Source: Henriciella sp.
Lineage (GTDB): Bacteria; Pseudomonadota; Alphaproteobacteria; Caulobacterales; Hyphomonadaceae
NCBI GenBank assembly: GCA_030066975.1
Contig: JASJAO010000004.1
Location: 248,001-312,000, forward strand
Reading direction: 5' to 3'
Length of the DNA: 64,000 bases
The position numbers and the translations under genes are program-made. Positions 27,420 through 36,520 of the stretch are shown here, piece by piece (position 1 is the stretch's first letter; each line of letters opens with the position of its first letter). The notes beneath the pieces were generated by a model that was not told the origin of the DNA, ran no database searches, and worked only from the letters and a program-made list of their open reading frames with translations.

Positions 27420-28828
27420 AAGCTGACTGTGACTTGGGCATAGCCGTACAGGGTGCCGTCGCCTTCCGGGCCATCGGGGACGTTTTTGGCGAACTCGCCA
27501 TAGATCAGGGCGGAGGCGCCGAGTTCCAGCCGGACGTTGCCTGGCACAACCCAATAGCGGGCGCGGCTGTCCAGTGTGTGGCCGATAAAGCTGCCGGATT
27601 GTCCGGTCGGGTCGCGGAGGCCTGCAATCACCCAACTATCGGTTTCCGAGGCGAGGTGCGCGGCATGATAGTAGAGGCGCGCGTCCCATCGCTTGTTCGG
27701 TTTGACTTCGATGCGAAAGCCCGGCGCGTTGAGATTGGCCGGGGTCAGCGGTCCGTGAATGCTGGTATTGTTGAGGTCGGACCGGCGCGCGCCAAACAAA
27801 CGCCCATGCTGATCGAAATTGAGATCATTCGGATCATCGTCGCCGCTTGCATAGTAGTATTCAAGAGCGAAGCGCGGCTGCCAGGGCGCATCGAACGTGT
27901 AGCCGAGTTCTGCGTGCAGCATGGAGGCGTCGACGGCGAGGCTCTGCGTGTCATTTGGATCGCTGGTGGCATAGCGCGTGCCGTGGCGGAGCGCGGCTTC
28001 TATGTCCACGTCCCACTGGTCGATCGCGGGTTTTCGATAGACGCGAAAACCGGGCGAGACATAAGATCGGTCCGGAGTCGCGAAGTCACCACTGTCGCGC
28101 TCTTCCAGGCCATACACGAAGCCTTCGAGCCAGAGGCCCGGCACAAGGGCGCCCAGTGCATCCGCGCGGCGATAGTGGATACCCCAGTTCCGACGTTCCC
28201 ATTGTTCTTCATCACCGGACAGCGTGTTGTCGTCGAGATCCGGCCGCTGATTGGGGAAGCGGGCGGTGGGCACGACATAAAGGCCGTGCAGCTCGTCGCC
28301 GCGCGCACTGGTCGAGATCAGATGCGCGCCGGTATAGCTTTTGATCACATTGGCAAAGTCGACGCGTTCGATCTGGCGCTTGGAGCCGATTGAGACGGTC
28401 TGGCGGCCGAGTTTCAATGTGCTGGAGGATCCTGCACCGAGCAGGCCAGGCACCGCGTCGAAACGGGTGTAGAGCTGTAGAACATCGAGTGGATTGGCGA
28501 TGCTACTTGAGAGCGGCGTGCCCGCATCGCCGAGATAGGTACGGCTATCCTGTAGCTCAAACCCGAGCGCAACAGGGCCGGTATCGGCCTCGACCAGCAG
28601 GAGGGATCGCAGGGCCAGCAACTGGTCGCTGCCCTCGCGCCCGGCACGGAACTGCCCTTCCAGGCTTTCATATCGCGCGCGGGTTTCGCCCTGAACGGTG
28701 AGCCAATCCGGAGCCCGGACCGCCTGATCCAGACGCCAGGGTTCTTCTGCCGACGCAGGCAGGACCGCGATCGCGGCAAACAGCGTCGCGGCGCAAAGTG
28801 TTTTGAAAGCCCCGAGTCCACACGTCAT
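27416..28828 (-). CDS. Alginate-export-family outer-membrane beta-barrel protein
   Basis: 470 residues. Signal peptide 1-27 (AATLFAAIAVLPASA, then EEPW). The mature protein begins APDWLTVQGETRARYE and continues with alternating aromatic beta strands (SRTYLGD, LKLGRQTVSIGSKR, WDVDIEAALRHGTRYA), ending in a C-terminal Phe (YAQVTVSF) that serves as the BAM signal. This matches Alginate_exp (AlgE-like) porins, often of unknown substrate outside Pseudomonas. No alginate genes lie nearby, so export of another anionic solute is possible. Confidence 0.85.
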   Translation of the reverse strand: MTCGLGAFKTLCAATLFAAIAVLPASAEEPWRLDQAVRAPDWLTVQGETRARYESLEGQFRAGREGSDQLLALRSLLLVEADTGPVALGFELQDSRTYLGDAGTPLSSSIANPLDVLQLYTRFDAVPGLLGAGSSSTLKLGRQTVSIGSKRQIERVDFANVIKSYTGAHLISTSARGDELHGLYVVPTARFPNQRPDLDDNTLSGDEEQWERRNWGIHYRRADALGALVPGLWLEGFVYGLEERDSGDFATPDRSYVSPGFRVYRKPAIDQWDVDIEAALRHGTRYATSDPNDTQSLAVDASMLHAELGYTFDAPWQPRFALEYYYASGDDDPNDLNFDQHGRLFGARRSDLNNTSIHGPLTPANLNAPGFRIEVKPNKRWDARLYYHAAHLASETDSWVIAGLRDPTGQSGSFIGHTLDSRARYWVVPGNVRLELGASALIYGEFAKNVPDGPEGDGTLYGYAQVTVSF

Positions 28829-28888
28829 GCGGGCGGCCTACGCCTCAAATATGACAATCACATTGCAGTCAGCCGGAGCCGTCGCAGC

Positions 28889-29833
28889 TCACAAACCAAG
28901 GCCGCGCTGCAGGGCCTCCATGTGGTCACGGACATATTGTTTGGTAACCGGCGCATCGACCGCCCATTGGAACCCGTGGCAAACTGACGGATAGATGATC
29001 AGTTCGGTGGCGACACCTGCGTTCATCAGGCGCTGGGCATAGGTCATGTTTTCGTCGCGAAACAGATCCAGTGCGGCGGTGCCGATCCAGGCCGGCGGAA
29101 GCCCGTCCAGGCGATCTGCGCGGGCGGGAACACTTGGCGCGGCCGGGGTGCCCTCACCAAGATAGCAGGTCCAGCCGGTGCGGTTCTGGGCACGGTTCCA
29201 GACGAACTCGCCAGTCGTTGAGTCAGCTTCGCCATCGCTTTGGCGTGTCCGGTCATCAAGCATCGGATAAGTCAGCAGCTGAAAACAGATCGGATAGGCA
29301 CGCTGCGCATGCGCATGCTGGACCAAGGCGGCGGCCAGTCCCCCACCCGCGCTTTCGCCGCCGACGGCAATGCGCGCAGGATCAAGGCTGAACTGGTCGG
29401 CATTTTGATGCAGCCAGGCCAAGGCGGCGTAGCAATCTTCCAGCGGGGCCGGGACGGGATGTTCCGGAGCCAATCGATAGTCCACAGAGAGAATGCGAAT
29501 GCCGAGCCGAGAACAGAGGTGCACATTGCTCGCATCCGACATTTCAGGCGCGCCGACAACATAACCGCCACCATGAACGTGCAGATAGGCGGCCTCGACG
29601 TGTTGCGGTTCTGCGGGCGTGTACATCAGGCCCCGGATCGCCGGTTGATCGGGGCTGAGGCCCGGAATCTCAACCGCTTCGCGCACGACGCCGGCAGCAG
29701 CGGCGTCAGCCAACTCAAACGCCTCCGCCATGGCCTGCCGGATCAGCGGCAGGGCTTCTGGCGACAATTCAAGATCAGGGATGGTTTCAATCGCGGGTCT
29801 GACGGCGGGGTCGAGCAAATGAGCTGTGGTCAT
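28889..29833 (-). CDS. Alpha/beta hydrolase, HSL-like esterase
   Basis: 314 residues. The oxyanion motif HGGG is in YLHVHGGGYVVG and the nucleophile elbow is GESAGGG (the GDSAGG motif of hormone-sensitive-lipase esterases). DYRLAPEHPVPAPLED is typical, and the acid and base fall in LFRDENM and CHGFQW. No signal peptide, so it is cytoplasmic. The ATG at 29833 is chosen over a TTG 33 bases upstream, but neither has a good ribosome site. The substrate is unknown; small acyl esters are usual for the family. Confidence 0.88.
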   Translation of the reverse strand: MTTAHLLDPAVRPAIETIPDLELSPEALPLIRQAMAEAFELADAAAAGVVREAVEIPGLSPDQPAIRGLMYTPAEPQHVEAAYLHVHGGGYVVGAPEMSDASNVHLCSRLGIRILSVDYRLAPEHPVPAPLEDCYAALAWLHQNADQFSLDPARIAVGGESAGGGLAAALVQHAHAQRAYPICFQLLTYPMLDDRTRQSDGEADSTTGEFVWNRAQNRTGWTCYLGEGTPAAPSVPARADRLDGLPPAWIGTAALDLFRDENMTYAQRLMNAGVATELIIYPSVCHGFQWAVDAPVTKQYVRDHMEALQRGLGL

Positions 29834-29892
29834 GGAATGAGCGGTAATACGCTCGCGCTGCGTCAATCAAGCCCGTCAGGATTGACCTGGAG

Positions 29893-29929
29893 ACAATAAA
29901 AGACCGCCCGACGCGCGAGCCGGGCGGTC
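29893..29929 (-). terminator. Intrinsic terminator after the lipoprotein methyltransferase
   Basis: On the minus strand GACCGCCCG...CGGGCGGTC (arms 29921-29929 and 29902-29910) is a perfect 9-bp stem with a 10-base loop followed by TTTTATTG. It lies 20 bases past the stop of the 29950-30945 gene. Confidence 0.85.
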
Positions 29930-29949
29930 AAAGTCAGAATTCGGGATGG

Positions 29950-30945
29950 CTAGTCTTTTTCGACCGGCTTCACGAATTTCAGCGTCATGCGGTCGCTTTC
30001 GCCGATCGCTTTCAAGGCTTCCTCTTCAGGCGTGCCTTCTTCAGTTGTCATCAGCGATGGTGGCAGGCGCCAGACGATATCTGTCTCACTCGGTACGTCT
30101 GCCGGGTTTGCATTGATCTCGCTGGACTGTTCCAGAACAAATCCGGCGTCCTCAAACGCAGCAATCACATAGCTCTGTTTGAGATAGCCTGCGTTTCCAA
30201 CAGCCCATTCATCCGAGTTGGTCTCAGGCGCGCGGTGTTGCACGACGCCAACCACACCGCCCGGCTTCAGGATGCGATAAGCTTCATCCAACGCCGTGGT
30301 GAAGGTCGAACGATCCTCATCCGCACGGTTCATGTTATGAAGGGCGCGAATGTAGAGGACCGCGTCGGCATAGCCGCCTTTATCCTCTGGCACTTCCGTC
30401 ATGTACATGTTCTTGATTTTGCCTGCACCAGGTACTTCCCAGCCCTTGGCGGTCTCCACCCAGTTGGCCCCGCGCGCGATGAAGCCCTCAACGCGTTCCG
30501 GTGAGGCGTCAGGCAGGATTTTCATCCAAATGTCATCTGGATATTGCGCACCGATGAGCTTGCCTTCCGGCCCAAGATAACCGAGCAGGATTTTCGAGTA
30601 CCAGCCGCCGCCCGGAAGAGCTTCAACGACGGTCATGCCGGGCTCAATGCCAAACAGAGCGAGCGTTTCAGCCGGGTTCCGCGCATCGTAGCGCGCCTTC
30701 ACTTCATCTGGTTGCGCGTCCAGTACGGCCTGCAGGATTTCGGCGTTGGTCATGGGCACGGCCTCAGGCATGACGTCCTCAACCATTTCCTCAACGGTCT
30801 CCGTGACTTCCTCAACCACGTCTTCAACGGTCTCTTCGACCGGCGGTGCATCCGCCACCGCGGGTGGCACATCGACATCATTTGTTGCACAGCCCGCGAG
30901 CACCAGAGCGCTGGCACCGGCCAATAATCCAATAGTTCGTTTCAT
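29950..30945 (-). CDS. Lipoprotein with SAM-methyltransferase-like domain
   Basis: 331 residues. The signal peptide ends in lipobox LAGC (Cys19); the ATG at 30945 has GGAGGG upstream. A 50-residue acidic linker of Val-Glu-Glu type repeats (about 25-72: EETVEDVVEEVTETVEEM) follows. The rest resembles a class I methyltransferase of the exported COG4798 type: GMTVVEALPGGGWYSKILL at motif I, LYIRALHN, and ILKPGGVVGVVQH at motif post I/IV. SAM is not expected in the periplasm, so its role is unclear. A terminator follows; the gene looks monocistronic. Confidence 0.82.
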   Translation of the reverse strand: MKRTIGLLAGASALVLAGCATNDVDVPPAVADAPPVEETVEDVVEEVTETVEEMVEDVMPEAVPMTNAEILQAVLDAQPDEVKARYDARNPAETLALFGIEPGMTVVEALPGGGWYSKILLGYLGPEGKLIGAQYPDDIWMKILPDASPERVEGFIARGANWVETAKGWEVPGAGKIKNMYMTEVPEDKGGYADAVLYIRALHNMNRADEDRSTFTTALDEAYRILKPGGVVGVVQHRAPETNSDEWAVGNAGYLKQSYVIAAFEDAGFVLEQSSEINANPADVPSETDIVWRLPPSLMTTEEGTPEEEALKAIGESDRMTLKFVKPVEKD

Positions 30946-31259
30946 AGGTTTCCCTCCATCACGTTGGAATTCAGTACAGCTCAAATGACCGTGTCTGTCT
31001 TGAGAGACGGTTTGCATGATTCATTTGACTGCGAATAGAGCGCTTCGTTGCAATCGAAGCGAGCGAGGTCTTCACATTGACCAGACTGGGGCCAATTGCC
31101 CAGTCCTGGTTCGATTCACCCATCCTGCTCACCTCCACGAAGCGAAATCCCGTGTTACACGAAGAATTTACGTCTGTCACGAACGCACAAATGCCGATTT
31201 TGTGAACTGTCTGAAACCGGCCCCTGTTCAGCACGGAACAGTCCGGCTAACCAACAGGC
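30946..31259. other. Intergenic stretch with two hairpins upstream of trpD
   Basis: 314 bases between the divergent lipoprotein gene and trpD with no convincing gene. Two hairpins are present: CGCTTCG/CGAAGCG (31042-31062, 7-base loop), and CCAGACTGGG pairing with CCCAGTCCTGG across one bulged base (31081-31109). They could be part of a trpD leader, but no Trp-rich leader peptide was found. Confidence 0.5.
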
Positions 31260-32300
31260 ATGACTGACTCACTGCTTGCTGCCTCGATCAAAGCCCTCGC
31301 CCGCTCTGAACCGCTGAGTTCTGAGCTTCTGGAAGGCGCGTTTGCCGCGCTCCTGTCGGGGGAGGCCGAACCGGAACAGATTGGTGCTTTCCTGATGGGC
31401 CTGGCGGTGCGGGGCGAGACCAGCGCTGAGCTGCTGGCCGGGGCAAAAGTGATGCGCGCGAATGCCCGATCAATAGACCTGGACGGGGATGTGCTGGACA
31501 CGTGCGGGACAGGCGGCCTGCCCTGGACCAGTCTCAACACCTCGACCGCCAGTGCGATTGTGATCGCAGCCTGCGGCGGCAAAGTCGCCAAGCATGGCAA
31601 TCGTTCCGTCCCGCCCAAGACTGGCAGCGCGGATGTGCTGGAAGCGCTTGGGGTTGAGCTTGATCTGACCGAAGCGCGGTTTCGCAAGTGTCTGGATACG
31701 GCGGGTGTCGGCTTCCTGTTTGCGCGAACCCATCACAGCGCGATGCGCCATGTCGCGCCGGTGCGCGCGAGCCTTGGCATTCGCACGATTTTCAACCTGC
31801 TCGGCCCGTTGTCCAATCCCGCGGGCGCGACGCATCAGATCCTAGGCGTGTATGAACCGCGCTGGCTGAAACCCATGGCGGAAACGCTGCGGGATCTGGG
31901 CATCAAACGGGCTTGGGTGGTGCATGGGCCGGACGCCGCCACGGGGGGCATCGATGAGCTGTCCGTCGCCGGGCCGACGCAAGTGGTTGAGGTGGCAAAT
32001 GGCGCACTCACAGAACTCACCATTGTTCCCGAGGATGCCGGCCTTAGCACCGCCCCGCTCGCAGCGCTGCAAGGCGGCAATGTCGACGAGAATGCGCTCG
32101 CCATTCGCGAATTGTTTGAAGGGCGCACCGGGCCGTTTCGTGACGCGGTGGTTCTGAACGCAGCCGCCGGGCTGTACATTCTGGGGCTTGCCGCCGATCT
32201 GAAAGCGGGCGCAGAACAGGCGACAGCGGCGCTCGACAGCGGCGCAGCCCTGAAAACGCTGACCACGCTCGCAGAAGCCTCCAGGGGCGGGATGGCGTGA
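31260..32300 (+). CDS. trpD: Anthranilate phosphoribosyltransferase
   Basis: 346 residues, second step of tryptophan synthesis (anthranilate plus PRPP). DTCGTGGLPWTSLNTST is the PRPP-binding motif, KHGNRSVPPKTGSADVLEALG (in two parts) the anthranilate site, and FNLLGPLSNPA is conserved. It stands alone, 3.8 kb after trpG and 3.4 kb before trpC, separated by minus-strand genes. Confidence 0.97.
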   Translation: MTDSLLAASIKALARSEPLSSELLEGAFAALLSGEAEPEQIGAFLMGLAVRGETSAELLAGAKVMRANARSIDLDGDVLDTCGTGGLPWTSLNTSTASAIVIAACGGKVAKHGNRSVPPKTGSADVLEALGVELDLTEARFRKCLDTAGVGFLFARTHHSAMRHVAPVRASLGIRTIFNLLGPLSNPAGATHQILGVYEPRWLKPMAETLRDLGIKRAWVVHGPDAATGGIDELSVAGPTQVVEVANGALTELTIVPEDAGLSTAPLAALQGGNVDENALAIRELFEGRTGPFRDAVVLNAAAGLYILGLAADLKAGAEQATAALDSGAALKTLTTLAEASRGGMA

Positions 32301-32305
32301 CGACG

Positions 32306-33742
32306 CTAAACGCCTGAGGCGTTGAAGAAGCCGAGATCGCGATTGTCGAAATTCTGCAGATTTGGCAGCGCGGAGTTAAGCTCCGAATTTGTCAGGCCAA
32401 ACCATTGGCCAAGGGTCGCGGCATACTGTTCCACAGACACGCTGGGGATGAGCCGTCCACGGCTTGGCGTATAGGACGCGCTGTCAATGTCGCTGCCCGG
32501 CAGATCGCCATAGATGCGCCTGCCCTGCACGCCGCCGCCCGCGATGAAGTGGTGACCGCCCCAGCCGTGATCTGTGCCGTCGCCATTGTCGTTCAGGGTC
32601 CGGCCGAAGTCTGACATGGTGAAAACGGTGACATCGTTCCAGCGATTGAGTTCCTGCATCGCTGATTTGAACGAGGACATCGCTGCAGCAAGCCCGGAAT
32701 GCCGGCCGCCCAGGGAGTTGACCTGACCGCTATGGGTGTCGAACCCGCCGCTGCTGACATAGAAAATCTGTCGCGGCACGTTGAGATAGGGCTGTAGCTG
32801 AATTGTCTCAGCGACGGTCTTCATCTGTTTGCTGAAGGGGTCATCGCCAAATAGCGTGGCCAGTTCTGAGACATTATCTTGGGCCGTGCGCAAGCGCTCA
32901 GACGCCTCGATCGAGTCGGCATTAGCGGCGCGTAGATCCTGCGCGAAGATATTGCCGTCCGAAACGTCGCCACGCGCCAGGAAAGCGCGGATCCGCTCGC
33001 GCGCTTCATCGTCTTCCGATGAGCCGCCGATATAGTTTCTTGATCTCAGCAAGGTGGGCTGTGGGGCCCCGCCCGAGGAGACCCGGAAGGGCTGCGTGTT
33101 GCCGCCAGAGAGGAACACGTCATTCGAACTTGCCGAAATGGCGGCAAAGCGCGCGTCGATGCCCGGCGACGAGGCGAGTGAGGCGTCAATGAACCGCCCG
33201 CCCCAGCCGACGCGTTGTCCTTCGACACCGAAGGACATCCAGGTCGACTGCTGATCATTATGGGAGAACAGGCGCTTTGGCAGGATCGCAGTTTTGTTCT
33301 CCATCTGCGCACGTGTGGTCGGTTCGATCAGCGGCCCGACATTGCCCAGCACAGCAAGATCACCGGCGTCAAACATGTCATGCAGCGGCGCGAGTTCAGG
33401 AGGAAGCGCAAAGGATCTACCGCCCAATGACGCCGCGTTCTCAGCATTCAACTGCAGCAGGTTGGCCCGGTTTCGGCTCGAGTCTGACGCGGTTGCATTG
33501 TATGAGCCAAACAAGCCGCTGCGCACCGCCGCCAGTTCGTCATAGGAGGCCTGATCATAGGGCAAAATTGTATCGGCATGGTCCATGCCGCCCTTTAGGA
33601 AGACGCAGACCAGGGCTTTGTAACCACTCGTATTGGCCGCCCAGGCTCGGGAAGCGCCTATACTGGAGAGCGCGCCAAGGCTGGCTGCGAACCCAAGCGC
33701 GCCGGACCCGGCCATGAAGTGTCGTCTGGAAAGATTAGCCAT
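32306..33742 (-). CDS. DUF1501 secreted protein (Tat signal)
   Basis: 478 residues. The twin-arginine signal LSRRHFMAGSGALGFAASLG ends near residue 35 (RAWAAN). The body (VCVFLKGGMDHADTILPYD, SDFGRTLNDNGDGTDHGWGGHH) is the sulfatase-like DUF1501 family. Its partner DUF1800 precedes it by 15 bases; the two families are a fixed pair in many bacteria and their function is not established. Folding before export is implied by the Tat signal. Confidence 0.9.
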   Translation of the reverse strand: MANLSRRHFMAGSGALGFAASLGALSSIGASRAWAANTSGYKALVCVFLKGGMDHADTILPYDQASYDELAAVRSGLFGSYNATASDSSRNRANLLQLNAENAASLGGRSFALPPELAPLHDMFDAGDLAVLGNVGPLIEPTTRAQMENKTAILPKRLFSHNDQQSTWMSFGVEGQRVGWGGRFIDASLASSPGIDARFAAISASSNDVFLSGGNTQPFRVSSGGAPQPTLLRSRNYIGGSSEDDEARERIRAFLARGDVSDGNIFAQDLRAANADSIEASERLRTAQDNVSELATLFGDDPFSKQMKTVAETIQLQPYLNVPRQIFYVSSGGFDTHSGQVNSLGGRHSGLAAAMSSFKSAMQELNRWNDVTVFTMSDFGRTLNDNGDGTDHGWGGHHFIAGGGVQGRRIYGDLPGSDIDSASYTPSRGRLIPSVSVEQYAATLGQWFGLTNSELNSALPNLQNFDNRDLGFFNASGV

Positions 33743-33757
33743 GGAGATTCTACCCTT

Positions 33758-35527
33758 CTACCAGGTGACCGCAAACGCAGGTGAGTTGAGCACAAGCGAC
33801 ACCGCGACTTGCACAATCTGAAGCCGATCAGTGTCTTCGCGTTCTGGTGTCGATGTGTTGATGGGCATCGCCTCGAGGATGTTAATGATCTCGGTTTTCT
33901 CGTCGTCTGACATGCGCTCGCCGGTGAGCAACAGATCGAGATGATCCAGTAGAGCCGGGAAGTCATCTGTCATGGTCAGCTCTTCGGTATAATCGGCAAC
34001 AAATGTCCGGCGATCTTTGTCGGCCTGCCCGCCGCGGTCGAAGGCGAAATCGGTCATGAAGTTCAGATATCCGATGGTCGACTGGGCATCGACAATCTGG
34101 AGTTCTGGCGCCGTCATTCCGGCCTCACCGCTTTGCGTGCCGGGCGCGACATAGCCCGGGCGGTAGAAATTAAACACGGACGGTGACCGGAACGGGTGCT
34201 GTCCAAGGCCGGAGACTGAATCGCTGGTGTTGCGAAGGCGTCTCTCGTTTTCGGCATCGATGCCTTGGACATCAAAGGCATGGACCCAATGGAGAAAGCG
34301 CAGAATGGGCTCTCTGATCTTGCCGGTTGTGTCGGCGCCTGCTGTACCGCTGTCGCGAACGAACAGAGTGTCTTCCAGCAATATCGCCGCCAAAGTCGCT
34401 TCAAGATCCCCGCGTTCACCGGTGCCGAACTGCCGCCCGTTCTCAGCCGTATAAGACCCGGCCTCAAACGCACGCGCGACCCGTTCGACATATTCCGGTG
34501 ATGGATTGGAGGCGGTGAACCTCTGGATCAGCTGGCGTGAGACAAAAGGCGCCACGTTCGGATGTTCAAAGATAGCATCGAGCGCGATCTCAATCGATTC
34601 CTCGCCGCTGGTGCCGGCTGGAATGGTGGTGCCAAGGAAGCTCTTCTCAAGCTCTGAGTGTTGCTCCTCCCACATCACCATTGGGTGATAATCGGCATCG
34701 TCATCAGACCGCCAGAACGACTCACCTTTGCCCGTCAGGCCCGTAAACACGCGCGCCAGCCCGACAATGTCGTCATTGTCGTAGGTCTCGATCTCACGTC
34801 CCTCAGTATCGAGCCGCGCCGTGCCATCCATGTTGAGCTCAACCACACCGATCGAGAAAAGCTGGAGGATCTCACGGGCATAATTCTCATCCGGCATACG
34901 GCCAGATCGTGGATCACCTTTGCGATTGCGATAGTAAGTCAGCCAGGCGGCCATGGCGGGCGAATAGGTCACCTCTTCCAACAGGTCGCGATAGTTGCCA
35001 AACGCGTTGCGGATCAAGACGTCCTGATAGTAAGCGCGCCGCGCCTGCCGCGATTGATTTGAAATATCCGAATAGACAAGGATCTGCGAGAGCGCGAACG
35101 CCATGCGCTGACGGAGGCGGTCATCGGCCTGCACCAGATGATCCCAGTAAAGATAAGTTGTGGCGTTGAAGGGCGGGTTGCCATTGCTTTGAAGGGGCAG
35201 AGCCAGAACATCTGGCAGTGTCAGCGTCACAGGCTTGGCGAACTCGGCCGCCAGCCAGTCCGCCGCATCTGTCGATTGCATGGAGGCGATGCCGGCTTTC
35301 GACGCGCCGAAACTCGCCTGTGACAGGAACCGAACCGCATCCGGCTCTGACATGATTTCAGTCTGTGTGGGTTCTGACGGGGCTGGCGCAGGCGGCGGGG
35401 GTGATCCGGTCGCGGGCGGCACAGGTGTTGAGCCGCCATCCCCGCCTCCACCACCACCCCCGCAGGCGGCCATGGACAGTCCAAGCATGGCGACGCACGC
35501 TGTTTTCCATATAGGGATTGTGCTCAT
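33758..35527 (-). CDS. DUF1800 lipoprotein
   Basis: 589 residues from the ATG at 35527, with GGAGG upstream. Lipoprotein signal peptide with Cys22 (GLSMAAC) followed by a run of seven Gly and a Pro-rich linker (to about 55). The DUF1800 domain starts DAVRFLSQASFGASKAG and contains YAREILQLFSIGVVELN and FSRPSVFNFYRPGY-like FRSPSVFNFYRPGY. Paired with the downstream DUF1501 gene. Likely exposed at the envelope; role unknown. Confidence 0.9.
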   Translation of the reverse strand: MSTIPIWKTACVAMLGLSMAACGGGGGGGDGGSTPVPPATGSPPPPAPAPSEPTQTEIMSEPDAVRFLSQASFGASKAGIASMQSTDAADWLAAEFAKPVTLTLPDVLALPLQSNGNPPFNATTYLYWDHLVQADDRLRQRMAFALSQILVYSDISNQSRQARRAYYQDVLIRNAFGNYRDLLEEVTYSPAMAAWLTYYRNRKGDPRSGRMPDENYAREILQLFSIGVVELNMDGTARLDTEGREIETYDNDDIVGLARVFTGLTGKGESFWRSDDDADYHPMVMWEEQHSELEKSFLGTTIPAGTSGEESIEIALDAIFEHPNVAPFVSRQLIQRFTASNPSPEYVERVARAFEAGSYTAENGRQFGTGERGDLEATLAAILLEDTLFVRDSGTAGADTTGKIREPILRFLHWVHAFDVQGIDAENERRLRNTSDSVSGLGQHPFRSPSVFNFYRPGYVAPGTQSGEAGMTAPELQIVDAQSTIGYLNFMTDFAFDRGGQADKDRRTFVADYTEELTMTDDFPALLDHLDLLLTGERMSDDEKTEIINILEAMPINTSTPEREDTDRLQIVQVAVSLVLNSPAFAVTW

Positions 35528-35725
35528 CTCGACCGCCTCCATTCAGTCTCGGGTGCACTGCTCAAGGCCAAATCTCGCCAGAAGCTGCTAAATTCTGCTG
35601 ACTTAGAATGCGAAACTTTTCGCCTGCCAATTAACCATTCATCCATGCAGGGCCCGCCGCGTGGGTGACGGGAGGACTACGCTCAGCGACTTCCAAATTG
35701 GGAAATTGCCGATATACGTCCGGCT

Positions 35726-36520
35726 ATGACCACAGCGCTCGACAAGATTATTGCCTATAAGCACGACGAAGTTGCCGCCTTGAAACGGAAACGCTCTGAA
35801 GCAGATTTCCTGAATAATCCGCTGTTTGGACCGGCCGCCCATCGTTTCGCCGCGCGGCTTTCTGACGTGTCAGCCAGCGGTGACAATGCGCTGATCTGTG
35901 AGATGAAGCGGAAATCGCCATCCGCCGGAGAAATCCTGCCGGGCGCAGACCCGAAGCAAATCGCACTTGAGTATGAACGCGGCGGCGCAGCCTGTCTCTC
36001 CATCCTGACGGATGGTCCGAGCTTTGGCGGCAGTTTGGCAGATTTCAAGTCGATCCGGGAAACGGCCTCACTGCCCCTTCTCCGCAAGGATTTCATGATT
36101 GATCCGCTGCAGGTGGTGGAGGCGAGAGCGTATGGCGCGGATGCCATTCTGGTGATCCTGTCCTGCACCGACGATGCTCTGGCCCGTGACCTGATCCAGA
36201 CGGCGCATGACCTGAAAATGGATGCGCTGATCGAAACGCATGACGCGGCAGAGGTGGATCGTGCGCTCAAGCTGCCGTCGCGCCTGATCGGGATTAATAA
36301 TCGAGATCTAAAACGCATGGTTACAGACCTTGCGACAACTGAAGCGTTGGCGCCGCGCGTGCCAGGCGATCGTCTGCTCATCGCCGAGAGCGGGATCAAG
36401 ATGCCGGAAGATATTTCGCGCCTGCGCAAGACCGGCGCGACCTGCTTCCTGATTGGGGAAAGCCTGATGAAACGGGCCGATCGGGAACGTCATTGCGCGG
36501 CCCTGAAGGCGGCCCGGTGA
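35726..36520 (+). CDS. trpC: Indole-3-glycerol phosphate synthase
   Basis: A 264-residue (beta-alpha)8 enzyme of tryptophan synthesis. Seen: CEMKRKSPSAGEI (catalytic Lys), LSILTDGPSFGGS, LPLLRKDFMID, IGINNRDLKRM, and LIAESGI. The stop overlaps the GNAT gene start (GTGA). The 198 bases upstream show no attenuator with Trp codons. Confidence 0.96.
   Translation: MTTALDKIIAYKHDEVAALKRKRSEADFLNNPLFGPAAHRFAARLSDVSASGDNALICEMKRKSPSAGEILPGADPKQIALEYERGGAACLSILTDGPSFGGSLADFKSIRETASLPLLRKDFMIDPLQVVEARAYGADAILVILSCTDDALARDLIQTAHDLKMDALIETHDAAEVDRALKLPSRLIGINNRDLKRMVTDLATTEALAPRVPGDRLLIAESGIKMPEDISRLRKTGATCFLIGESLMKRADRERHCAALKAAR

Noticed and set aside
31101-31125. GGTTCGATT resembling a tRNA T-arm
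   Set aside because: The flanking bases do not form the T-stem, and no acceptor or anticodon arm is present; the stretch pairs as another hairpin.
30971-31234. An 87-codon minus-strand open frame upstream of trpD
   Set aside because: No recognisable protein pattern; it crosses two hairpins and runs into the lipoprotein promoter region.
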